Source: Bacteroidales bacterium (GTDB taxonomy: Bacteria > Bacteroidota > Bacteroidia > Bacteroidales > GCA-2711565). From it: DNA of 11,079 bases. A model generated the notes under the pieces. It searched no databases. It saw only the letters and a program-made list of their open reading frames with translations, and had not been told where the DNA came from. The stretch lies in NCBI GenBank assembly GCA_029931995.1, contig JAOZQX010000016.1, positions 1 through 11,079 of the forward strand, in the 5' to 3' direction. A program made the position numbers and the translations under genes. Numbering within the stretch: the first letter of the stretch is position 1; the number at the start of each line of letters is the position of its first letter. Below, one piece after another: positions 1 to 6,035 of the stretch.

Positions 1-830
1 GAGAATGTTCGGTTCAGCGGAGGCATCAAAAAGTAGTTGAAGAAACACCATCACCATTAATGACTCCCGAAGTTCGTGAAGAAATGGGAAAACATGCAGT
101 AGCTGCAGCAAAGGCCGTTAACTACGAAGGTGCTGGTACCATCGAGTTTATTGTGGACGATAATTTGAATTATTATTTTTTGGAAATGAATACGCGTCTG
201 CAGGTTGAGCATCCAATTACTGAAAGAGTGGTGGGTGTTGATTTGGTTAAGCAGCAAATACTCATTGCATCAGGCGAAAAATTATCTTTGAAACAGGACG
301 AATTATTTCAGCAAGGCCATGCTATTGAATGTCGAATTTATGCTGAAGATCCGGATAATAATTTTATGCCTAGTCCAGGTATAATCAAACATATCACCGA
401 ACCTTTGGGCTTAGGTGTACGTCACGATGGTTATGTTTACGAGGGCTATAAAATCCCAATGTATTACGATCCCCTGATATCAAAATTAATTGTTTGGGCT
501 AACACACGCGAAGAAGCTATTGCACGCTTGAAAAGAGCTTTGTATAACTATAAAATTACGGGTATTAAAACATCCATAAAATTTTTAGCTCGTATTTTGG
601 ATTGTCCCGATTTTGTGAGTGGAAATTATAACACTCATTTTATTGAAGAAAATTATGATTTTCTGATGGAGAAAAAAGCCAGTATCGGAAAATTTGAAAA
701 TGTAGCTGTAATTGCTGCTTTTATTGATTATCTGGACAAAATTGAAAAATTACAACCCGAAAAACCGGCTTATGAACTTGGTAATAACTGGAAAGATTTT
801 GGGCGAAAAAAGAATGTATTAAGACTGTAA
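1..830 (+). CDS. accC: Biotin carboxylase subunit of acyl-CoA carboxylase (5' partial)
   Basis: This subunit carboxylates biotin on the carrier protein using ATP and bicarbonate. The frame is open to the left edge (first full codon at 3) and begins ECSVQRRHQK, which aligns with E. coli AccC around residue 230, so about 230 N-terminal residues including the start lie outside; the ATG at 60 is internal. About 275 residues are present. The active-site strand EMNTRLQVEHP (codons from 183) carries the conserved Glu, Asn and Arg, and AIECRIYAEDP holds the second conserved Arg. After the family core (ending near FIEENYDF) there is a tail of about 55 residues ending NNWKDFGRKKNVLRL; bacterial AccC lacks it, and it resembles the start of the linker domain in propionyl-CoA carboxylase alpha chains. 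It is followed after 16 bp by the carrier gene. Identity is very secure; the acyl-CoA specificity lies in the downstream subunit. Confidence 0.96.
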   Translation, partial: ECSVQRRHQKVVEETPSPLMTPEVREEMGKHAVAAAKAVNYEGAGTIEFIVDDNLNYYFLEMNTRLQVEHPITERVVGVDLVKQQILIASGEKLSLKQDELFQQGHAIECRIYAEDPDNNFMPSPGIIKHITEPLGLGVRHDGYVYEGYKIPMYYDPLISKLIVWANTREEAIARLKRALYNYKITGIKTSIKFLARILDCPDFVSGNYNTHFIEENYDFLMEKKASIGKFENVAVIAAFIDYLDKIEKLQPEKPAYELGNNWKDFGRKKNVLRL

Positions 831-846
831 AAGAATTTAAAATAAT

Positions 847-1353
847 ATGTCGTACGAAGTAAATATTAATGATAAAATATCAACCATTGAACTGTTGAAC
901 AGAGATGGAAATAAGGTGAAAATTGCAATGGATGGCAAGAAATACGATGCCGATATTGTGATGGTTGAAAAGGGAGTGTATTCAATAATTATGGATGGGA
1001 TTTCTTATAATATTGAATTGATAGAAAATAACTCAAGTAAAAATTATGTAGTGAATACGCTTTACGAATCGTTTGATGTTGAAATTGTAGATGCTGAAAG
1101 TAAGTATTTAAAAAGTCGTAAAAAGGATGAAGGTGATGATACCAATGTTATTTCAACACCAATGCCGGGTAAAGTTGTGAAAATTCCGGTTAAAGTTGGC
1201 GATAAAGTAAAAGCTGGCAAAACCGTAATTATTATCTCAGCCATGAAAATGGAAAGCGAATATAAAGTGAAAAAAGATCGCCTGATTAAAGAAATTTTGG
1301 TAAAAGAAGGCGATACTGTTGATGGAAATCAGCCATTAATTCATATTGAATAA
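847..1353 (+). CDS. Biotin carboxyl carrier protein of acyl-CoA carboxylase
   Basis: 168 aa. The C-terminal ~70 residues form a biotinyl/lipoyl domain: STPMPGKVVKIPVKVGDKV, then SAMKME. Lys134 of AMKM, 34 residues from the C-terminus as usual, is the expected biotinylation site. It carries the carboxyl group from the biotin carboxylase encoded 16 bp upstream to the carboxyltransferase encoded 22 bp downstream. Residues 1-90 look like short beta strands (for example KIAMDGKKYDADIVMV and VYSIIMDGISYNIELI), followed by a charged linker KSRKKDEGDDTN at about 89-100. This N-terminal part is unlike the Pro/Ala-rich linker of E. coli AccB. It resembles the transducer region that joins carboxylase and carrier domains in single-chain PCC/MCC alpha subunits, which is an inference. 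The upstream gene is in another frame, so this is a true separate gene and not a stop-codon break. Confidence 0.94.
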   Translation: MSYEVNINDKISTIELLNRDGNKVKIAMDGKKYDADIVMVEKGVYSIIMDGISYNIELIENNSSKNYVVNTLYESFDVEIVDAESKYLKSRKKDEGDDTNVISTPMPGKVVKIPVKVGDKVKAGKTVIIISAMKMESEYKVKKDRLIKEILVKEGDTVDGNQPLIHIE

Positions 1354-1375
1354 AAGAAGAATAAAAGATTAAGAT

Positions 1376-2914
1376 ATGTCATCATTAGAGAAAAAATTTA
1401 AACAATTTGAAGAGAAACAAAAAATTGCCGAGTTAAGCGGAGGACAAGACCGTATTGACCGTCAGCATAAAGCGGGGCGGCTTACAGCTCGCGAACGCTT
1501 GAGTTTTTTGTTAGACCCCGAAACTTTTGTGGAGATGGACAAATTTGTTATCCATCGGGCAACTGATTTTGGAATGGATAAAAATAAAATTTTGGGCGAT
1601 GGAGTGGTAACCGGATACGGAAAAATTGATGGACGACTGGTTTATGTTTTTGCTCAGGATTTTACTGTTTTTGGCGGTACATTAAGCCGAGCAAATGCTG
1701 ATAAGGTTATTAAAATCATGGATCTTGCCGTGAAAATGGGAGCTCCGGTGATTGGCTTAAATGATTCAGGTGGTGCACGTATTCAGGAGGGTGTTGAAAG
1801 TTTGGGTGGTTATGCCGATATTTTTTATCGTAATGTAATGGCTTCGGGTGTGGTTCCGCAAATTTCGGCCATACTAGGTCCTTGTGCAGGAGGCGCTGTA
1901 TATTCTCCGGCCATGACCGATTTTATTATGATGGTGAAAAATACTTCTTATATGTTTGTAACAGGTCCGGATGTGATTAAGACCGTTACTCACGAAGAGG
2001 TAACCAAAGAAGAACTTGGCGGAGCAATGACCCATAATTCTACAAGTGGGGTTGCACATTTTATTGCCGAAGATGATGAGCGGGCCATGATGATGTTGCG
2101 CGAATTATTTAGCTTTCTTCCGTCAAATAATATGGAAGATCCGCCGGTAAAACCTTGTACCGATGACATCAAAAGAGAAGATGAAAAATTAGACACTTTA
2201 ATACCTCCCGATCCTAATAAACCATATGATATTCTTGATTTAATAACCAGCGTGGTTGATGAACATAATTTCTTTGAAGTTCAGCCCCATTATGCTCAAA
2301 ATATGGTAGTTGGATTTGCGCGTATGTGTGGAAAAACTGTTGGAATTGTTGCCAATCAGCCTGCTCACTTGGCTGGAGTATTGGATATCAATTCTTCATT
2401 AAAAGCGGCTCGTTTTGTTCGTTTTTGCGATGCTTTTAACATTCCAATTATAACCTTCGAAGATGTTCCCGGATTCCTGCCAGGAACAACACAGGAATTT
2501 GGAGGTATTATCAAACACGGGGCAAAATTACTATATGCTTTTTCTGAAGCAACAGTTCCTAAAATTACACTCATTACTCGTAAAGCTTATGGTGGTGCTT
2601 ACGATGTAATGTCGAGTAAGCATATTGGAGCCGATATAAATTTTGCTTACCCCACAGCCGAAATTGCTGTTATGGGTGCTGAGGGTGCTGTGAATATTAT
2701 TTTCAGAGGCGCCTTATCGGATGAGGATAAAAAGAAAGCTGTTGATGATTACCGTGAAACTTTTGCCAGCCCGTATAAAGCTGCTGAGCTTGGTTTTATT
2801 GATGAAATTATTTATCCGAGACAAACACGTTTTAAATTAATTCAGGCACTGGAAATGACTCAAAATAAGAGTAAGTCCAATCCGCCAAAAAAACATGGGA
2901 ATATTCCTTTGTAA
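1376..2914 (+). CDS. pccB: Acyl-CoA carboxyltransferase, propionyl-CoA carboxylase beta (PccB) family
   Basis: 512 aa, full length for the family. It transfers the carboxyl group from biotin to an acyl-CoA, propionyl-CoA giving methylmalonyl-CoA being most likely. Both crotonase-fold halves are present. The first has [13 protein letters not shown] near residue 35, [21 protein letters not shown] (130-139) and [12 protein letters not shown]. The second has [34 protein letters not shown] and [16 protein letters not shown]. The protein ends KKHGNIPL, typical of this family. Asp410 in GGAYDVM corresponds, as I recall it, to Asp422 of Streptomyces PccB, which favours propionyl-CoA over acetyl-CoA. 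The adjacent biotin carboxylase and carrier argue for an ATP-driven carboxylase and against a sodium-pumping methylmalonyl-CoA decarboxylase, whose alpha subunit (MmdA) is very similar. It may link propionate or branched-chain catabolism to succinyl-CoA. The stop lies 3 bp from the stop of the convergent HPt gene. Confidence 0.94.
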   Translation: MSSLEKKFKQFEEKQKIAELSGGQDRIDRQHKAGRLTARERLSFLLDPETFVEMDKFVIHRATDFGMDKNKILGDGVVTGYGKIDGRLVYVFAQDFTVFGGTLSRANADKVIKIMDLAVKMGAPVIGLNDSGGARIQEGVESLGGYADIFYRNVMASGVVPQISAILGPCAGGAVYSPAMTDFIMMVKNTSYMFVTGPDVIKTVTHEEVTKEELGGAMTHNSTSGVAHFIAEDDERAMMMLRELFSFLPSNNMEDPPVKPCTDDIKREDEKLDTLIPPDPNKPYDILDLITSVVDEHNFFEVQPHYAQNMVVGFARMCGKTVGIVANQPAHLAGVLDINSSLKAARFVRFCDAFNIPIITFEDVPGFLPGTTQEFGGIIKHGAKLLYAFSEATVPKITLITRKAYGGAYDVMSSKHIGADINFAYPTAEIAVMGAEGAVNIIFRGALSDEDKKKAVDDYRETFASPYKAAELGFIDEIIYPRQTRFKLIQALEMTQNKSKSNPPKKHGNIPL

Positions 2915-2917
2915 GAA

Positions 2918-3268
2918 TTAAATCTTTTTAAAATCGGTTTTAATCTCTTTTATAACTGCTTCTAAGACTAACTTTAGGTTTTTCACCAAGCTGGGAAGTT
3001 TATCAAGCGAGGATTTTTCTTTTGCATATTTTTCGATTAAACGAATATCGTCTGTAAGTTCAATGATGCTGAAATTATCAATTGATGATTTTAGTTTGTG
3101 GGCGTAAAAATTTACTTGCTCATAATCTTCTTGCTCAAGACCCTCCTCAAGTTTGCTTATCATTATTGGAGAATTCTCTAAAAAAATACCGATCATTTTA
3201 TCCATCACCATCTCATCTTCACCAATGAATGCCCTTATTTTTGTTAGATTATAGCTTTTCCCAGACAT
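2918..3268 (-). CDS. Stand-alone HPt (histidine phosphotransfer) domain protein
   Basis: 116 aa, soluble, essentially one HPt four-helix domain. The signature is FYAHKLKSSIDNFS with His57 as the expected phospho-accepting histidine, followed by the conserved Lys-Leu-Lys-Ser. The preceding helix (FLENSPIMISKLEEGL) and the following ones (LTDDIRLIEKYAKE, then a Lys-rich C-terminal helix) fit the fold. HPt proteins shuttle phosphate between receiver domains in His-Asp-His-Asp relays. The gene starts 8 bp after the stop of the sigma-54 response regulator, so the two are almost certainly co-transcribed. The regulator's receiver is the obvious partner, either as target or as a phosphate source to be drained. 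No histidine kinase is encoded in the window. The end abuts pccB on the other strand with only 3 bp between stops. Confidence 0.85.
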   Translation of the reverse strand: MSGKSYNLTKIRAFIGEDEMVMDKMIGIFLENSPIMISKLEEGLEQEDYEQVNFYAHKLKSSIDNFSIIELTDDIRLIEKYAKEKSSLDKLPSLVKNLKLVLEAVIKEIKTDFKKI

Positions 3269-3276
3269 GCTAATGT

Positions 3277-4620
3277 TTAAATCTCTTTGTTTTTAATCAT
3301 CCGGTAAATGGTCGATTTCCCAATATCTAATTTCTTGGCAACCAATAAAACATTATCGTTGTGCTTTTGTAAATAATACTTGATAATTTTTCGAATGTAG
3401 CCTTGCAAGGTGTCTTCTTCAATCAAAAAGTCACTTGTGCCATGAGCCGAATTGAAATTAATATCGGCTTCTTCAATTAAACTATCATTAGCTAATACGG
3501 AAGCTAATTCAACAATGGCTTTTAGTTCTCTGATATTTCCAGGATAGGGATATTTTTGAAGTTTTTCAATAGCTAATTCCGAAAATGAAGCAATTTTATT
3601 TTTATTTTCTTTGGCATATTCTTCCAAAAAATGTTTTGCCAATATGATAATATCATCACCACGATGGCGCAAAGGAGGTAATTCAACAGGCAGTCCTAAT
3701 AAACGATAATATAAATCTTCACGGATTTTACCTTTCTTCACTTCTTCCGAAAGATTTTTATTGGTGGCAACGATCAAGCGTACATCGGTTTTAATACTGT
3801 CGTTTCCGCCCACTCTCGAAAATTCACGTTCCTGAAGTACCCGCAATAATTTTGTTTGCATACTCATATCCATGTCCGAAATCTCATCAAGGAAAAGAGT
3901 CCCATGATTTGCCACTTCAAATTTCCCGATTTTTCGGCTGTTGGCTCCGGTAAATGCTCCTTTTTCGTAGCCAAATAATTCGCTTTCAATCAGCCCACTT
4001 GGTATGGCCGAAACATTAATAGCCACAAATGGTTTTTTTGCTCTTGGTGAATTGTAGTGAATAGCACGCGCTACCAGTTCTTTTCCGGTACCGGTTTCGC
4101 CGGTCAGTGATACAGTAATGTTCGAGTTTATGGCTTTTTCAATAAGACTGAATATCTTTTTTATGGCAGAACTGTTTCCCTTAATTGCTTTGCGGAATTC
4201 ATATTGTTTCCCAATTGTTTCTTTTAATTCAATAATCTCTTCTCTCAAACTGAGATTCTCACGAATTTTTATCAACGCATTCCATAATCGGTCTTTGGTT
4301 TCTTCATTTTTTACAAAATAATCATAAGCTCCTTCTTTGACTAATTCTACGGCGGTAGTAATATCTTCCTGTCCCGATACAATAATAACAGGTATTTCCT
4401 GATTAAATTCTTTGATCTTTTTTATGACTTCGTAGCCTGTAGTATCTGGAAGTGAATAATCTAAAGATATAGCTGATGGTTGCTTGTGAAGGTTCTTAAC
4501 GCAATCATTTCCGTTTAAAAACAGCTCTACTTCATAATCCGGATTTTTAAGTAAATGATGCTTTAGCATTTCTCCGTAAAACTCATCGTCTTCTACAACA
4601 AAAATTTTGAATGCACTCAT
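3277..4620 (-). CDS. Sigma-54-dependent response regulator, NtrC/AtoC family
   Basis: 447 aa with the full NtrC layout. The N-terminal receiver (1-120) has the acidic pair EDD at 10-12, phospho-acceptor Asp54 in SLDYSLPD, Ser82 in IVSGQ and Lys104 in YFVKNE. The AAA+ domain (about 145-375) has Walker A GETGTGKE (174-181), the sigma-54 contact loop GAFTGA (221-226) intact, Walker B TLFLDE (241-246), and REDLYYRL with arginine-finger candidates (300-307). The C-terminal Fis-type helix-turn-helix is LVAKKLDIGKSTIYRMIK (about 426-443). It should activate RpoN promoters by ATP hydrolysis after phosphorylation. I chose the ATG at 4620 (MSAFKIFVVEDD) because the receiver begins directly there; an in-frame extension to 4680 adds 20 unrelated residues and covers the candidate promoter. 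It is upstream of the HPt gene, and its likely sites are the dyads in the divergent spacer. Confidence 0.95.
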   Translation of the reverse strand: MSAFKIFVVEDDEFYGEMLKHHLLKNPDYEVELFLNGNDCVKNLHKQPSAISLDYSLPDTTGYEVIKKIKEFNQEIPVIIVSGQEDITTAVELVKEGAYDYFVKNEETKDRLWNALIKIRENLSLREEIIELKETIGKQYEFRKAIKGNSSAIKKIFSLIEKAINSNITVSLTGETGTGKELVARAIHYNSPRAKKPFVAINVSAIPSGLIESELFGYEKGAFTGANSRKIGKFEVANHGTLFLDEISDMDMSMQTKLLRVLQEREFSRVGGNDSIKTDVRLIVATNKNLSEEVKKGKIREDLYYRLLGLPVELPPLRHRGDDIIILAKHFLEEYAKENKNKIASFSELAIEKLQKYPYPGNIRELKAIVELASVLANDSLIEEADINFNSAHGTSDFLIEEDTLQGYIRKIIKYYLQKHNDNVLLVAKKLDIGKSTIYRMIKNKEI

Positions 4621-4637
4621 AATATGTGGTTTGCCTT

Positions 4638-4669
4638 TAAAGATACAACAATTGAAACTATTTCCCAAA
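4638..4669 (-). promoter_or_regulatory. Candidate Bacteroidetes-type promoter of the response-regulator gene
   Basis: On the minus strand, TTTG (4669-4666), 20 bp, then TATCTTTA (4645-4638). This fits the Bacteroidetes sigma-ABfr pattern of TTTG or TTG, about 19-21 bp, TAnnTTTG, with one mismatch at the last base. It would start transcription about 10-15 bp before the chosen ATG at 4620, a short leader. The -33 element lies inside the first TTTCC-N7-GGAAA dyad, so a protein bound there could repress it. The call rests on consensus alone. Confidence 0.45.
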
Positions 4670-4677
4670 TTTGGAAA
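4661..4677. promoter_or_regulatory. Operator-like dyad 1, TTTCC-N7-GGAAA
   Basis: TTTCC (4661-4665), seven bases CAAATTT, then GGAAA (4673-4677): a perfect 5+5 bp inverted repeat in the spacer between the response regulator and the PHP-like/GT39 genes. It overlaps the candidate -33 element of the regulator gene. Its size and symmetry suit a dimeric helix-turn-helix protein, such as the Fis-type domain of the adjacent NtrC-family regulator. The link to that protein is an inference from position. Confidence 0.5.
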
Positions 4678-4707
4678 CAACTATTATACTGGGCTTAAAT
4701 CAAAAGG

Positions 4708-4724
4708 TTTCCAAAATATGGAAG
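4708..4724. promoter_or_regulatory. Operator-like dyad 2, TTTCC-N7-GGAAG
   Basis: TTTCC (4708-4712), seven bases AAAATAT, then GGAAG (4720-4724): the same half-sites and the same spacing as dyad 1, with one mismatch at the last base. The centres are 47 bp apart, about 4.5 helical turns. A further TTCC at 4728-4731 forms GGAA-N4-TTCC with the right half-site. It lies about 65-80 bp upstream of the candidate -7 box of the PHP-like gene, a plausible place for an activator site. Two matching dyads in one short spacer are the main support. Confidence 0.5.
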
Positions 4725-4788
4725 TTTTTCCTCATCCTTTTTAAAAAAGAATACTTCGTAGGCAAGTCAACATTGTATAAAAACATAT

Positions 4789-4796
4789 TACTTTTG
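4789..4796 (+). promoter_or_regulatory. Candidate -7 element (TACTTTTG) of the PHP-like/GT39 operon
   Basis: TACTTTTG matches the Bacteroidetes -7 consensus TAnnTTTG exactly, 18 bp before the ATG at 4815. No TTG or TTTG stands 19-21 bp upstream; the nearest TTG (4773-4775) is only 13 bp away. A weak -33 box would suit a promoter that needs an activator, which is an inference. A transcript from here supports a start at 4815 or 4824 and excludes the upstream ATG at 4671. Confidence 0.4.
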
Positions 4797-4814
4797 TTAA
4801 AATTTAGATTTATT

Positions 4815-6035
4815 ATGTTTAAAATGTTTTTTAAAATTGGCTTATATATTATAAAGTTGTTGCTCTTGTTTATGTTGGGCATAATGATTTTTTTCACACT
4901 CCCATATTTTAAAACACAAGTATATAATTTTGCTGAACCTCATGTTTTTAAAGGCGAACACTGGTATAACCCCTATCGGGGGATGGATACTTCTGCATGG
5001 TATAAAGGAAATTTTCAGGTTCAATCTTATGCTTGGAAAGGGCTTACGGATGGCGAACAAAATACGAATGAAGCAATTGATTCAATTTATTCATACTTGG
5101 GTTACAATATTATTGCTACGTCCGATTATATGAAGATTAATGAATCTGGAAAAGAAAGTCCATCCTATTTAAAAGTTTATGAGCATGGTTATAATATATT
5201 AAAACGCCATCAAATTGCTATTGGTGCTGCGAAAGTGAATTGGATGGATTTTATGTTTTTTCAAAACATACACCATAAACAAAAAATTATTAATACGTTA
5301 CGTCCCAATAACGAATTGATTTATTTGGCTCATCCTGATTTGAGCGGGAGTTATGATTTGGAAAATTTTGCCCATTTAACTAATTATGATGGCATTGAGG
5401 CACACAGTATTTTTGGCGATGCTGTTGATTGTTGGGATATGGCTTTATCAACAGGCCATTACGCGACCATTCAATGTAATGACGATTCGCACAATATTTT
5501 TAATCCAAATTTAACGGGTAATTATTGCACATTCATCAACACAAAAGAATTTGCAAGTGATGAAATAATTGATGCGATGAAGAAAGGAAGCGCTTATGGC
5601 GTTCGCTTGTTCCGTGAAAAAGATGAATCTTTTGACCTTAAGAAGAACCGTCATGAACAATTAGCAAGACTAATGAAAGTTGAAATTGTGAACGATAGTT
5701 TGCTTGTTGAATTAGACAAGCCTTCAAAGGAAATTCGTTTTATTGGGCAAGGTGGCGAAATAAAAAAAGAAATGCTCAATCAATCACAGGCTTTTTATAA
5801 GTTGCAGGATGAAGATACTTACATCCGTATCGAATTTGAGTTTTCTGACAGTACATTAATGTTTCTTAACCCCATTGCTCGAACAAATGCAGCAAAACCG
5901 CTTCCGGTACAGCTTGACGGGGTTAATCAAATAAAAACCTGGCTCTTCCGCTTATTTGTTTTATTTGTTGAAGCATTCCTTATTTTTGTTTTTATTTATA
6001 CCTTTAAAAAAGGTTTTCTGAAAAGGCATGATTAA
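4815..6035 (+). CDS. Membrane-anchored PHP-like protein with a degenerate metal site
   Basis: 406 aa from the chosen ATG. A hydrophobic segment at about 6-29 and another at about 373-397 suggest a domain anchored at both ends, probably on the outer face of the inner membrane. The middle follows the PHP (polymerase and histidinol phosphatase) pattern: KGNFQVQS (65-71), DG (79-80), LGYNIIATSDY (95-105), LAHPDL with His173, DGIEAHS with Glu195, and CNDDSHN with Asp223, Asp224 and His226. The C-terminal metal-ligand motifs are present, but the usual HxH is QxQ (Gln68, Gln70) and the usual SDH is SDY (Tyr105). Ordinary PHP phosphoesterase chemistry is therefore doubtful; it may be a pseudoenzyme or a family with altered metal use. 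A beta-rich stretch (about 285-350, including EIRFIGQGGEIKK) follows. I chose 4815 over an ATG at 4671 because the latter would read through the dyads and promoter; 4824 is also possible. It overlaps the GT39 gene by 8 bp. The cellular role is unknown. Confidence 0.75.
   Translation: MFKMFFKIGLYIIKLLLLFMLGIMIFFTLPYFKTQVYNFAEPHVFKGEHWYNPYRGMDTSAWYKGNFQVQSYAWKGLTDGEQNTNEAIDSIYSYLGYNIIATSDYMKINESGKESPSYLKVYEHGYNILKRHQIAIGAAKVNWMDFMFFQNIHHKQKIINTLRPNNELIYLAHPDLSGSYDLENFAHLTNYDGIEAHSIFGDAVDCWDMALSTGHYATIQCNDDSHNIFNPNLTGNYCTFINTKEFASDEIIDAMKKGSAYGVRLFREKDESFDLKKNRHEQLARLMKVEIVNDSLLVELDKPSKEIRFIGQGGEIKKEMLNQSQAFYKLQDEDTYIRIEFEFSDSTLMFLNPIARTNAAKPLPVQLDGVNQIKTWLFRLFVLFVEAFLIFVFIYTFKKGFLKRHD

Noticed and set aside
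60..830. Biotin carboxylase starting at the ATG at 60
   Set aside because: The frame continues upstream to the edge with the conserved ECSVQRRHQK, so the ATG is an internal methionine.
2928..2943. Palindrome TTAAAA-TCGG-TTTTAA near the pccB end as a terminator
   Set aside because: The stem is only six A-T pairs, with no GC and no following T-tract, and it lies inside the HPt coding sequence.
4621..4680. In-frame extension of the response regulator to 4680
   Set aside because: It adds 20 residues not found in receiver domains and overlaps the candidate promoter; MSAFKIFVVEDD at 4620 is the natural start.
4761..4776. Possible sigma-54 promoter (GGCAAG ... TTGT)
   Set aside because: The gap between GG and the next G is 12 bases instead of the strict 10 of GG-N10-GC, and the final C is missing. 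No better match was found on either strand of 4621-4814.
4671..4814. In-frame N-terminal extension of the PHP-like gene from an ATG at 4671
   Set aside because: The extra 48 residues would be translated across the second dyad and the -7 box; the membrane anchor begins right after the ATGs at 4815 and 4824.
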